A DNA stretch of 46,066 nucleotides from Microcoleus sp. bin48.metabat.b7b8b9.023 (GCF_013299185.1 NZ_JAAFKG010000062.1:1-46066); one strand, 5' to 3'. Shown: positions 26,748-36,100, counted from the first letter of the stretch. Translations and numbers: made by a program. The notes: generated from the sequence alone by a model not told the origin.

Positions 26748-29570
26748 TCAAAAATCGATCGCCCGCGACACCAAACTTGCCACCACCGCCACCAACTCAG
26801 CAGGATCGAGAGGCTTGGGTAGGTGAATTTGAAAACCCTGTCGCAGCGCCCGCACCCGTTCCTCCAGCCTACCGTAAGCTGTGAAAGCCACCGCCGGAAT
26901 TTCCCTGTCCCCCATTTGCTCTCGCACTTGCGGCAGCAGAGCCTCTCCTTCAGCGGTTTGTATCCTAAGATCGATCGCCAACACATCCGGATTCAGCCTA
27001 GAAATCGCTTCCAAGGCTTCCATTCCCGAGACAGCCGTCTCCACCTCGGCTCCGCAATCTTCGAGCACTGTACGCGCAAAATCCAAGGAATCGGCGTCGC
27101 CATCAACCACCAACACCCGCACTCCCGAAAGGTTGCTGCTAACAAAAGACGGATCTATAGGGGATCTGGCCGGGGTTTCTCGAACCAAAAACTCCCCAGC
27201 CCCGGTAACAGAAAATCCGCCGTCGCCCTCTGGCTGTTTAATTGGCAATCTAACGAAAAAGCTCGCTCCTTGTCCTTGGCCAGCCGATTCTACTTGCACT
27301 GTTCCCCCGTGCATTTCCACAAAATGGCGCACGAGAGCCAAACCTAGACCCAATCCGTTGTACGATCGGGTTGCAGAGCTGTCAGCTTGGCTGAAGCGCT
27401 CAAAAACGTGCGGCAAAAACTCTCCCCGAATCCCTTGTCCCGTGTCGCTGACTTCAATTTCCACACTAGGCGGTGACAAATTTTCATAACAGGCGGATTG
27501 TCCGGGGATACTCGTTTTCTCCATTTTACGCAGCGCCACCCTCACCTGTCCTCCGTCAGGAGTAAACTTAATTGCATTCGACAGCAAATTCCACGCCACC
27601 TGCTGCAAGCGGCCGGAATCGCCAAACATCCGCCCCGCAGTTTGGTCGAAATCCGTCACAATTTCAATATTTTTTGCCCCAATCGCCGGGGCGAGAGTAT
27701 CGATAGCGCCTTCAACAGTCGAAATCAAATCTACCCACCGCAAATTCAGCGACAGTTGGCCGGTCATAATCTGCGACACGTCTAACAAATCCTCAATTAG
27801 CGTCCCCAGCGATCGCGTATTGCGGTCGATCGTTTCGAGAGCCTTAACAGTCGTTTTTTCATCAAACTTGCGGTGGCGCAGCAGTTGCGCCCATCCCAGC
27901 ATCGCATTCAACGGCGTCCGCAATTCGTGGGACAAAGTTCCCAGAAACTCGTCTTTAATCCGGTTCGCCCGTGCCAATTCCTCGGCTCGATCGTGCAGTT
28001 CTTTTTCCAACTCCTTGCGAACCGTCAAATCAAGAATAAAAGCCACTGATTCTTGCCGCTTTTCCCCCAACAAAATATACCCCACCAACACCGGAATCCG
28101 GCTGCCATCGGGCCGAATGTATTCCTTTTCGTAGGGACTGCAAACGCCCTCGGCCTTTGCCTCTGCGATGCCGATTTCGTCCAGCGGTAGGTACTCCGGC
28201 GGTGTAATGTCAATCCAGCGGAGTTCCCCGCGCTGCAACTGTTCCCGCGTGTAGCCAACCAGGCGCAAAAATTCGTCGTTAGCCTCACTGATACCCCCGT
28301 CAACATCACCGAAGAGAATCCCGATCAAGTTAGATTCTGCCAACATTCTCAGCTTTTCTTGACTGGCTTTGAGTGCTGCTTCTGATTGCTTGCGATCGCT
28401 CACATCTTGGATGTAAGCCGAGAAACCAGAATCGGAAGGATAAAAACGCACTTTCAACCACTTATTCCATAATGGCACGAATTCTTCATATTCGACCGTT
28501 ACCTTGTCTGCTAATGCTTTGGTGGCAATTTTGTAAGACGGTAAATCCACGATCCAGGGATATATTTCCCAAATATTTTTCCCGATCAGTTCTGCTTGTA
28601 AGTTGCCAAAAATCTCTTGAGCTTTGTGATTAATATAGGTGAATTTCCAGCTTGAATCGAAGGCGACAAAAGCGTCGGTAATGCTTTCGAGAATGTTAGT
28701 AATTCGAGCGTTTGCCGATAGTAGCGCTTGAGCTGTTTCTTCTGCTTGCTTGCGAGCTGCTTGTTCCCGGGACAAAGCCATAACGCGTTCTTGTTCTGCC
28801 TGTTGGCGATCGCTAATATCGATACAAGAACCGATGTAACCGGCAAAAGTGCGATCGGGTCTGTACAGGGGTACCCCCGTACTCACAACCCAGCGGTACT
28901 CCCCGTCATAGCGCCTCAAGCGGTACTCGATCCGGTACTCGCTGCGGGCGTCGAAGGCTCTCCGGTAAACATCCATATATTTTGGCAAGTCGTCAGGGTG
29001 CAAGCTTTCCATCCAACCCAGGCCGATTTCTTGCGCCAAAGTTTTACCAGTAAACTCCAACCAAACTTTGTTAAAGTAATCGCCAAGTCGATCGATATCC
29101 GACATCCAAATCATCACCGGCGCGGTATCTGCCATCATCCGAAACCTGGCTTCGCTTTCTTGACGCTGTGCTTGAGCTGCTTTGCGATCGAGCCGTTCTT
29201 TAACTTCCCGCAGGGCCCGCTCGATCGACGGAACCAACCGCGTCAAACGCCGTTTGAGAACGTAGTCTGTAGCCCCGCTTTTCAAAGTCTCAATTGCCAC
29301 TTCCTCGCCCAAAGTAGCCGACACAAAAATAAACGGCACTCCCGGACAAGTAGTGCGGGCCATTTCCAGCGCTGCTATCCCGTTAAAACAAGGCAGCATA
29401 TAATCTGCCAAAATAATATCAACACAGTGTTTTTCCAGCGCTACGGCAAAATCTTCCCGAGTTTCCACGCACAGCAAACAAAAGTCTAGACCGCCATCCA
29501 TGAGATATGCCTCAATCAGCTCGGCATCTAGGGGACTGTCCTCTACTAAGAGGATATTGAGCGTTTTCAC
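26748..29570 (-). CDS. Hybrid histidine kinase, receiver-PAS3-kinase-receiver
   Basis: A 940-residue protein starting at GTG 29570 with AAGGA before it. Order: receiver (1-125, Asp56 in ILADYMLP); coiled coil; PAS (about 140-265, ending DISDRQQAE); PAS (about 295-400, ending VSDRKQSE); PAS (about 400-520); histidine kinase with His548 in LSHELRTPLN; ATPase domain with NLLSNAIKF, VSDTGQGI and NGLGLGLALV; C-terminal receiver (about 815-935, Asp867 in LAIDLRI, Thr in AFTAYG, Lys in LPKPL). In the C-terminal receiver the usual VDD acidic pair reads VDGD, so phosphorylation there may be weaker. No membrane segment is seen. The two receivers suggest input from another kinase at the N-terminus and relay or feedback at the C-terminus. 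No partner gene is adjacent. Confidence 0.94.
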   Translation of the reverse strand: MKTLNILLVEDSPLDAELIEAYLMDGGLDFCLLCVETREDFAVALEKHCVDIILADYMLPCFNGIAALEMARTTCPGVPFIFVSATLGEEVAIETLKSGATDYVLKRRLTRLVPSIERALREVKERLDRKAAQAQRQESEARFRMMADTAPVMIWMSDIDRLGDYFNKVWLEFTGKTLAQEIGLGWMESLHPDDLPKYMDVYRRAFDARSEYRIEYRLRRYDGEYRWVVSTGVPLYRPDRTFAGYIGSCIDISDRQQAEQERVMALSREQAARKQAEETAQALLSANARITNILESITDAFVAFDSSWKFTYINHKAQEIFGNLQAELIGKNIWEIYPWIVDLPSYKIATKALADKVTVEYEEFVPLWNKWLKVRFYPSDSGFSAYIQDVSDRKQSEAALKASQEKLRMLAESNLIGILFGDVDGGISEANDEFLRLVGYTREQLQRGELRWIDITPPEYLPLDEIGIAEAKAEGVCSPYEKEYIRPDGSRIPVLVGYILLGEKRQESVAFILDLTVRKELEKELHDRAEELARANRIKDEFLGTLSHELRTPLNAMLGWAQLLRHRKFDEKTTVKALETIDRNTRSLGTLIEDLLDVSQIMTGQLSLNLRWVDLISTVEGAIDTLAPAIGAKNIEIVTDFDQTAGRMFGDSGRLQQVAWNLLSNAIKFTPDGGQVRVALRKMEKTSIPGQSACYENLSPPSVEIEVSDTGQGIRGEFLPHVFERFSQADSSATRSYNGLGLGLALVRHFVEMHGGTVQVESAGQGQGASFFVRLPIKQPEGDGGFSVTGAGEFLVRETPARSPIDPSFVSSNLSGVRVLVVDGDADSLDFARTVLEDCGAEVETAVSGMEALEAISRLNPDVLAIDLRIQTAEGEALLPQVREQMGDREIPAVAFTAYGRLEERVRALRQGFQIHLPKPLDPAELVAVVASLVSRAIDF

Positions 29571-30296
29571 AAAAATTCCTTGATATATTTACAGAAAAAT
29601 GCAATCAAAAATCCTTGAATAGTTCCATTATTTACCTAATTTCCATCGTCATTCTAAAGAAAAGATAAAAAATACTCAGCTTACTGCTGGAACCTCTGCG
29701 CCAGGAAAGCGACTGCATCCAGATTTTCGATCGCAAAACAACTATCTTTCTTAGTTCCAAACACAGAACAACCCGATTTCTACGCAAAATCTGTGATACC
29801 CGTTTCACAAAATAATGCAACTTTAGGCAAACTGCAAACCCATACAGAATAAGTCATTACCCATCTCAAATCTCAAATTTCAAATCCTTTGAGCGATCTA
29901 TCTTAACCCAGAAACCGGGTTTTTAACCCACCTAAAGCCTGGACTGCTTTATAGCAATTGCCTGAAACAGACCCATCTATCCCAAGATAGATCTTTGCAA
30001 ACTCGCTTTAATTCATAAACCCAGTTTCTTCAAAAAAATGTTTTTTGACCACAACAGACAATTTAAATGCGTTCGTTCTGGATGCACAAAAACTCCGTTT
30101 CTACGCAACCTATTGAATTACACACACCTTAGCAAGGAATGTATTCCCTGTCAATAATTGTCCACAAAAAAAACAATTTGAAGCCAATACGCTTAACTTA
30201 AGAACAATCTAACTGGCAAATAATGCCTGTATTGCCTAGAAAATCGCGAAGTGAAATTCGTCAAAAATCGTTAAGTTAACCGTATTGAATTAGACG
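29571..30296. other. 0.7-kb AT-rich spacer, no gene
   Basis: It lies between the end of the repeat/propeller gene and the start of the hybrid kinase, both on the minus strand. It contains a CATCTCAAATCTCAAATTTC run (29861-29887), of the repeat type also seen in coding regions of trpD and the phosphatase gene, and AAACCGGGTTT/AAACCCAGTTT words. The 62-residue frame at 29632-29820 is not convincing. Confidence 0.55.
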
Positions 30297-33095
30297 CTAA
30301 GCCAGCGACACAATACTAGCTCGTTCGTAAGGCAATCTGTTAGTCGGCAAAACCTCGATACTAACTTCCAGCGAATCCAAAGCCGGATTTTGTGCTAGCA
30401 GCTTTTGCGTCAAATTCTTATTCAAAATCTCCCATAAATCCGTTTCATTTGGATAATCAACCAAAAAATTGTCTATGCTTTTGTAAATCGGCACAAAGTC
30501 GGGATATTCAGCCTGCGTAATTCCTGGCTTGTACTGATACTTGACATCAATGTTCAGGTTATTCAAACCCTGGTGAGCGATCGAATAATTAGGAATCTTG
30601 AAATCCCAGGCTTCCCCTAATTTACCATTTGTAGTGCGAGTAACGGTACTGCTGCGATCGTAAGGCAATTGGTTCGTTGGCAAAACATTCAAATCAACCG
30701 TCACCGAAGAAATTGCTGGATTTTCGGCAAGCACTTTTTCGGTCAAATTTTTGTTAACAATTTCCCAAAAATCAGTTTCGTTAGAATAGTTAACTAAAAA
30801 ATCATCAACGCTCTTGTAAATCGGCACAAAATCGGGATACTGATAATTTTGAATGCCCTCTTTGTACTGATAGTTTACATCAAGATTTAGGTTGTTTAAC
30901 CCTTGATGGTTAATTGGGTAATTTGCCGCTGTAAAATTCCACTTCTCGGTCAGCTTAGCATCCGAAGGAAAGAAAGCAATTCCTACCGGACGCTGTAACT
31001 TGCTGTCGGGAGGGACAAAAATCGAACTGTTACTAGACAAAGGATTGCTCGATATTGGCAGCGGTTCCCCAGTTTTGCCATTGTACCGCAAAACTGCACC
31101 AACATTGTTAGCATTGGCGCGGTTGTCAAAGCCAACTGCAAACAAATTGCCGATCGGCGAAAATGCCAAACCACCTACATAATTGCTACTGGGGGAAGTA
31201 TCAGTATAATTGGTAGATAAAACCTTGACCAAATCCCCACTTTTTAAATTGTAGCGCCTGATATCGTTAGCAAAATCGCTCACGTAAAGGTCGCCGTCAG
31301 CGGGCCCGATTGCCATGCCCAAAAGACTCACAAATCCCTGACTCCGAGGCGAAGGATCGGGGGAAGCAAAGATACTTGACTGCCCAGTTTGCGGGTTGTA
31401 AAGCAGCACCTGGCTGGCGAAACCTGCACTAAAATCAGCTTTGCCATCACGAGCAACACTCCCCTGCGTTGTCACGTACAAATTGCCGTCAGGAGCAAAC
31501 AGTAAATTGTTCGGCCCATTCAATCCTCCCGCTTGCTGTTTGCCCGTTGCAAATACATCTATAAATTGTCCTGTTTTGCCGTTGTATCTAAGAATTTGAT
31601 CGGTCAAAAAACTGCTGACATAAAAATTACCGTCGGCACCAAAAGCTAAACCATAAGGCCGAGACAATCCGCCAGTTTCATCAGCAGTAGTGTTCGGATT
31701 GTCGCCGACAAATTTGTCAATAAATCCGCCACTAACTCCGTCATATCGCAATACGGCAGATGCTGTCGGTTGTCCGGAATTTCCTGGCTTGTCGCCACTG
31801 GCAATGTAAATGTCCGGCTTACCGTCGCCGTTGCCATCTGGGCCAAAAAGAATTGTATCTGGACTAAATAAACCGCCGCTGCCCGATGGGATAAATTCGC
31901 CTAGAAGATTGCCCGTATTGCCGTCAAACCGCAGCACATTATTGCCTTTTGTATTGCCAACGAGGAAAGTTCCTTGAGGATTGCTGGGTTGAGTGCGAGT
32001 AACTTTGCTGGTGCGGTTATAGGGTAATGTTTGGCTTGGCAAAACGTTCAAATCGATCTTAATTGCTGCTAAGCCAGAATATTCGTTGAGGATGTTTTGA
32101 GTCAATCTTTTATTGACAATTTCCCAGAAATCTGTCTCGTTGGGATACTTGCTTAAAAAGTTATCAATGCTCTTGATAATTGACACGGAATCGGGATATT
32201 CGTTGGGGGAAATCCCCGGTTTGTACTGATAATCAACATCCAGATCGATCTTGTTCAATCCTTGGTGATTAATTGCGTAGTCTTTCAAGGAAAAGTTGCC
32301 ATTTTCTTTGAGTTGACCGACACGACTTCGGAAAACTGTAGTTGCTCGTTCGTAGGGCAATCTATTTGTTGGCAAAACTTCGAGTTGGATGGTAACATCG
32401 GTCAGTGCCGGATTTTCCTCTAGCACTTTTTGACTCAGATTTTTGTTAATATTTTCCCAGGTGTCCGTTTCATTGGGGTAGTTAAGTAGGAAGTTATCAA
32501 TACTTTTGTAGATTGGCACAAAATCGGGATATTCATTTTTGGTGATTCCGGGTTTTAAGCCGTAACCAATTTTGATATTGAGGCTGTTTAAACCTTGGTG
32601 GTCGATGGTATAATCTGGGAAATTGAAAGCCCATTTTTCTGAAGGTAATAGCGCAGCAGTTCGGGATTGCGATCGCTCTGGATCGCTACCAGCATCACCC
32701 ACAGCAAAATCCATCCCTGTAAGTTCGTCTCTCTGAAGTTGAGTGGAGATATCGGTCTGGGATGTTAGAGTGCGATCGCATTTAAGATTGTCGTCTGGTG
32801 AGTGCGGGAGCCGGAAGTCGGTGATTTGGTCAAAAAGGTCGTTAGCGAAGCCCTCGTAGAGGATCGCACTACCAGTCGCACCGGCAACCAAATCGGATGT
32901 TTGAGTCAAACCATAGCTGGTATCAAATAAAACATTCGTATCCCCGATCGCAATTTGGGTCAATCGATTTAGGCGATCCTCTACGAGGGCTTCGCTAACG
33001 AACTTACTGCCAAATAAGTCTGGTATTTCTGCTGAAACACCCGCAATATTTCCCTGAAGAGGTTTTGCTTCAAACAGTCTGGCTGTATTCAACAT
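30297..33095 (-). CDS. Four-repeat protein with central NHL-like beta-propeller
   Basis: A 932-residue protein of no named family known to me. An N-terminal region (1-150) is followed by four homologous repeats of about 103 residues at 154-256, 267-368, 718-821 and 829-932. Each contains HQGLN, a Y-x-x-KPGI-like turn, YPDFVPIYKSIDNFL, YPNETDFWEIVNKNLT and LPTNRLPYER. Between repeats 2 and 3 lies a propeller (373-712) with NHL-type units (APDGNLYVT, VLRYNGKTGQFID). The predicted pattern per repeat is two strands, two helices, two strands, as in the tunnelling fold of FolB and urate oxidase; this is my inference. No signal peptide or membrane segment is seen. Catalytic residues cannot be assigned. 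A 29-bp inverted repeat lies in the N-terminal coding part. It is flanked by spacers of over 700 bp, so it is likely transcribed alone. Confidence 0.85.
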   Translation of the reverse strand: MLNTARLFEAKPLQGNIAGVSAEIPDLFGSKFVSEALVEDRLNRLTQIAIGDTNVLFDTSYGLTQTSDLVAGATGSAILYEGFANDLFDQITDFRLPHSPDDNLKCDRTLTSQTDISTQLQRDELTGMDFAVGDAGSDPERSQSRTAALLPSEKWAFNFPDYTIDHQGLNSLNIKIGYGLKPGITKNEYPDFVPIYKSIDNFLLNYPNETDTWENINKNLSQKVLEENPALTDVTIQLEVLPTNRLPYERATTVFRSRVGQLKENGNFSLKDYAINHQGLNKIDLDVDYQYKPGISPNEYPDSVSIIKSIDNFLSKYPNETDFWEIVNKRLTQNILNEYSGLAAIKIDLNVLPSQTLPYNRTSKVTRTQPSNPQGTFLVGNTKGNNVLRFDGNTGNLLGEFIPSGSGGLFSPDTILFGPDGNGDGKPDIYIASGDKPGNSGQPTASAVLRYDGVSGGFIDKFVGDNPNTTADETGGLSRPYGLAFGADGNFYVSSFLTDQILRYNGKTGQFIDVFATGKQQAGGLNGPNNLLFAPDGNLYVTTQGSVARDGKADFSAGFASQVLLYNPQTGQSSIFASPDPSPRSQGFVSLLGMAIGPADGDLYVSDFANDIRRYNLKSGDLVKVLSTNYTDTSPSSNYVGGLAFSPIGNLFAVGFDNRANANNVGAVLRYNGKTGEPLPISSNPLSSNSSIFVPPDSKLQRPVGIAFFPSDAKLTEKWNFTAANYPINHQGLNNLNLDVNYQYKEGIQNYQYPDFVPIYKSVDDFLVNYSNETDFWEIVNKNLTEKVLAENPAISSVTVDLNVLPTNQLPYDRSSTVTRTTNGKLGEAWDFKIPNYSIAHQGLNNLNIDVKYQYKPGITQAEYPDFVPIYKSIDNFLVDYPNETDLWEILNKNLTQKLLAQNPALDSLEVSIEVLPTNRLPYERASIVSLA
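32839..33001. repeat. 29-bp perfect inverted repeat inside a coding sequence
   Basis: Arms at 32839-32867 and 32973-33001 are perfect complements (TCGTTAGCGAAGCCCTCGTA continues to GGATCGC) with a 105-bp spacer between. Both arms are in the N-terminal part of the repeat/propeller gene, where they encode EALVEDRLNRL on one side and AILYEGFANDL on the other. Confidence 0.95.
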
Positions 33096-33863
33096 AAGCT
33101 ATTATTGGCGAGATTCCCGCGATCGGGTATAAATTTGACTATATTTTACGGTTTTTCAAAGAATAGTCAATCGATTTGAGATTTTAGATTGAAGATTTAC
33201 TTGCAGAATTGAATTTGGGATTAGGAACTTTGGTGTAATTTTTTTAACCTTCCAATCAGGAGTCTACGTGGCACGGCATCCATTTTTTAACGGAGTCAAA
33301 TAGTTTAAGAAGTAGCTGGCATTTGAGAAACATTTAATCTAAAATCTCTCACCTTTCTCGATCGCACTTCTGTCAAGTTCTCAAAAAATAGATTGTCCGA
33401 TGGAAGCGGGCGCGATCGCGATACAATCACCACTGGCATTGTTCTAGCCCGCCCCATCCTAAAAATTTATCAATTGTGGAAGCAGCCCAAAAGCCCTCTA
33501 CAGGAAACACCCCGACTCCGGCAGCCTTAACAATATGAGCCTATTTTTGAATTACGAGGCAAATTGTCTTAAAATATACAATATGCTCGGGTGTTGCACA
33601 GCCCGCATATATTAAAATCAGGCGCTTTGCCTGCAATAATTATTTAAAATATAGATATAGCACCGCCGATCCCTAACTCTTCCGCGCTCGGCAAGCGTAG
33701 GGTTTGGCAGCAGAGAAGACGATCGTCCACAGTAACTTTCAGTACAGCCCGTGCAGTTGCTTTATCAAAAATTTGGGTCTAAAACCCGTCCTTCGCTCGA
33801 CGGCTTTACAAAACTTGACAAGAAATTACGCACATCTTACAATTTAGGTATTACACTGTAAGC
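33096..33863. other. 0.77-kb spacer including the left end of a TnpB element
   Basis: It carries the promoter of the minus-strand repeat/propeller gene and, from about 33786, the left part of the TnpB element. A GATTTGAGATTTTAGATTGA run lies at 33173-33200, the same repeat type as at 21321-21354. No complete gene is seen. Confidence 0.5.
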
Positions 33864-35051
33864 ATGACACTAAAAGCCTTCAGCTATCGATTCTACCCAA
33901 CGCCGGAACAAGAAATTTTGTTGCGACGCACTATAGGTTGTACTCGTTTGGTCTACAACCGTGCTTTAGCTGCAAGAACCGAAGCTTGGTACACAGAACA
34001 AAAACGGGTAGGATACGCTGAAACTTCTTCAATGTTAACCGAGTGGAAAAAAACTGAAGAATTAGATTTTCTCAATGCTGTTTCTTCAGTACCATTGCAG
34101 CAATGCTTGCGACATTTGCAAACTGCTTACACCAACTTTTTTGACGGGCAGGCAAAGTATCCTAACTTCAAGAAGAAACGAAACGGTGGTAGCGCACAAT
34201 TTACCAAATCGGCATTTAAGTTCAAAGACGGACAAGTAACTCTGGCAAAATGTACCCAACCGTTGTCGATTCGCTGGAGTCGAACATTACCAGAGGGTGC
34301 AAGACCATCAACTATTACGGTGAAACTTGCACCGTCTGGTCGGTGGTCAATCTCCCTATTGGTGGATGTTGAAATTGAAGCACTGGTTAAAACAAATAGT
34401 CAAGTTGGCATTGACTTAGGAATTACAAGCTTGGTGGCACTGAGCAACGGCGAAAAGATTGTCAATCCCAAAGGATTTCAGGCAAAATATCGCAAGTTAA
34501 AAAGAGCGCAGAAAGCTTTAAGTAGAAAACAAAAAGGGTCGAATAATCGGCACAAAGCACGGCGTAAAGTAGCAAGAGTGCATCAAGAAATTGCTGACAC
34601 AAGAAAAGATAATCTTCACAAGTTAACAACTAGGTTGGTGCGTGAAAATCAAGCCATCGCCGTAGAAGATTTGGCTGTGAAAAACATGGTTAAAAACCGG
34701 AAACTTGCCCTTGCTATTAGTGACGCTAGTTGGGGCGAACTGGTCAGGCAACTTGAGTACAAGTGCGATTGGTACGGTCGTACCTTGGTCAAGATTGACC
34801 GATGGTTTCCGAGTTCAAAACGGTGTTTTGAGTGCGGACATATTGCTCAAAAGATGCCATTGAATGTCCGTTCATGGGATTGTCGTAATTGTGGGACACA
34901 CCACGATCGAGATATCAATGCAGCAAAAAACATTTTGGCGGCAGGGCTTGCCGTTTCAGTCTGTGGAGCGACTGTAAGACCTGAACAGAGTAAATCTGTT
35001 CGGGCTGGTGCGAAACCCCGCAAGGGACAGAAGCAGAAACCTAAATCGTGA
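33864..35051 (+). CDS. tnpB: TnpB, RNA-guided nuclease of an IS200/IS605 element
   Basis: A full-length 395-residue TnpB. It has the N-terminal helix-turn-helix region (AFSYRFYPTPEQE), the RuvC-like nuclease with Asp184 (GIDLGITSL), Glu268 (AVEDLAVKN) and Asp350 (DRDINAAKN), and the inserted zinc ribbon Cys321/Cys324 (CFECG) and Cys340/Cys343 (CRNCG). All catalytic and zinc residues are intact, so it should be active. TnpB proteins use an omega RNA from the element's right end to cut DNA next to a short target motif, which keeps the element in place. The start is ATG 33864 with no clear Shine-Dalgarno. The 3' end probably overlaps the omega RNA. Confidence 0.96.
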   Translation: MTLKAFSYRFYPTPEQEILLRRTIGCTRLVYNRALAARTEAWYTEQKRVGYAETSSMLTEWKKTEELDFLNAVSSVPLQQCLRHLQTAYTNFFDGQAKYPNFKKKRNGGSAQFTKSAFKFKDGQVTLAKCTQPLSIRWSRTLPEGARPSTITVKLAPSGRWSISLLVDVEIEALVKTNSQVGIDLGITSLVALSNGEKIVNPKGFQAKYRKLKRAQKALSRKQKGSNNRHKARRKVARVHQEIADTRKDNLHKLTTRLVRENQAIAVEDLAVKNMVKNRKLALAISDASWGELVRQLEYKCDWYGRTLVKIDRWFPSSKRCFECGHIAQKMPLNVRSWDCRNCGTHHDRDINAAKNILAAGLAVSVCGATVRPEQSKSVRAGAKPRKGQKQKPKS

Positions 35052-35093
35052 GGTTTGGAAATCCCCGCGCGTTTACGCCGGGGTGGATGTCAA
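34960..35093 (+). ncRNA. Probable omega RNA scaffold at the tnpB right end
   Basis: In this family the guide RNA derives from the end of tnpB through the right end of the element. The segment has the hairpins AACAGAGTAAATCTGTT (34984-35000) and CCCCGCG...CGGGG (35063-35083) and ends at the proposed element boundary at 35093. The guide would then be the bases just downstream (from 35094), leading into the DUF502 leader. Exact ends are inferred. Confidence 0.5.
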
Positions 35094-35133
35094 TCAGGTG
35101 ATTGCAGCCAGTTACGAGGAGATTTGACCCGCC

Positions 35134-35859
35134 GTGCTCCAACGCATCAAACAAGACTTAAAAAATGACCTGATCGCAGGTCTGCTGGTAGTGATACCCT
35201 TAGCTACCACCATCTGGCTGACAATTACCGTCGCCAGTTGGGTGATCAATTTTCTTACCAAAATTCCCAAGCAGATTAATCCTTTTGACGGACTCCACCC
35301 GATTTTGGTCAACCTGCTAAATCTCTTAGTAGGGTTGGCTGTACCCCTGCTGAGCATTTTAGTCATTGGTTTGATGGCCCGCAACATCTTCGGGAAGTGG
35401 CTGCTAGACTTTGGCGAACGCCTGTTACAGGCCATTCCCCTAGCGGGTTCGGTTTACAAAACCTTGAAACAACTGCTGGGAACTATCCTCAAATCTAATG
35501 ACAAATTTCGCCGGGTGGTGTTGGTAGAGTATCCCCGGCGGGGAATCTGGACTTTAGCATTTGTGACCGGTACGATCGAGAGTAACGACATTCCGTCTCA
35601 TCTTTCCGGCGAAAGCCCGATCGGCATTTTCATCCCCACCACTCCCAACCCCACCACCGGATGGTACGCTATAGTCCCGGAAGCAGATGTCGTTAATTTG
35701 TCAATGTCGATCGAAGATGCCTTTAAAGTGGTGATCTCCGGTGGCATCGTCAACCCCAGCAACTCAGTTGCAGTCACCGCCGACAACCCCCCCGGCAAAA
35801 CACTCGAACCCTTGCTGTCCGAATCAAGATACCAGCCTGTACCAGTGGAAGAAGATTAG
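35134..35859 (+). CDS. DUF502 membrane protein
   Basis: A 241-residue protein of the DUF502 family, function unknown. Two membrane segments are seen: LIAGLLVVIPLATTIWLTITV (about residues 13-33, broken by a short loop) and LLNLLVGLAVPLLSILVIGLM (about 62-82), followed by the conserved GERLLQAIPLAGSVYKTLKQL and a soluble C-terminal domain (RRVVLVEYPRRGIW, TTPNPTTGWY). The start is GTG 35134, with GAGGAG 12 nt upstream. It is followed by a terminator (36058-36100) and then nusB; DUF502, nusB and ftsY often lie together in cyanobacteria. The TnpB element ends only 40 bp upstream and may have displaced or replaced its promoter. Confidence 0.93.
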   Translation: MLQRIKQDLKNDLIAGLLVVIPLATTIWLTITVASWVINFLTKIPKQINPFDGLHPILVNLLNLLVGLAVPLLSILVIGLMARNIFGKWLLDFGERLLQAIPLAGSVYKTLKQLLGTILKSNDKFRRVVLVEYPRRGIWTLAFVTGTIESNDIPSHLSGESPIGIFIPTTPNPTTGWYAIVPEADVVNLSMSIEDAFKVVISGGIVNPSNSVAVTADNPPGKTLEPLLSESRYQPVPVEED

Positions 35860-35896
35860 ACAAAGGTTTTTTGAATATAGATTGTGTGGGGTGTTG

Positions 35897-35932
35897 GAAG
35901 GGGAGAGGGGGAGAGGGGGAGAGAGGGAGAGG
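35897..35932. repeat. GGGGAGAGG simple repeat after the DUF502 gene
   Basis: Four to five GGGGAGAGG-like units follow the DUF502 stop. The same unit fills part of the rnhB N-terminal coding region (18183-18232). Confidence 0.8.
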
Positions 35933-36057
35933 ATTTTTAATAATGCTCAGCGAAATATACAATTGACATCCTGTAGAGCTTAGACGACAGCCTTTGGTTC
36001 GCTTTGTCTACATTTTCATCACGCGTAAACTTTCCCCATCGCAAATAATATTTTTCC

Positions 36058-36100
36058 AAAACCTGCCCAGAAACAATCGTTACTGAGGGCAGGTTTTTTT
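36058..36100 (+). terminator. Strong Rho-independent terminator between DUF502 gene and nusB
   Basis: AAAACCTGCCC (36058-36068) pairs with GGGCAGGTTTT (36087-36097) around an 18-nt loop and is followed by a run of T to 36100. It lies about 200 bp after the DUF502 stop and 100 bp before nusB. This points to a separate promoter for nusB. Confidence 0.85.

Larger units (their letters stand above)
33786..35093 (+). mobile_element. IS200/IS605-type element, tnpB only
   Basis: The element contains tnpB and no tnpA. The proposed right end has the hairpin CCCCGCGCGTTTACGCCGGGG (35063-35083) followed by GGATGTCAA, with a TCAA at 35090-35093 like the right cleavage tetranucleotide of some IS605-family elements. 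The left end is less sure: a hairpin CCGTC-CTTCGCT-C-GACGG-like structure lies at 33786-33803, about 60 bp before tnpB. Lacking tnpA it would depend on a transposase elsewhere. It sits 40 bp upstream of the DUF502 gene. Confidence 0.7.

Noticed and set aside
33474..33539. Short open frame starting at GTG (VEAAQKPSTGNTPTPAALTI) in the spacer before the TnpB element
   Set aside because: Only about 20 codons with a stop; might be an old gene start but cannot be supported.
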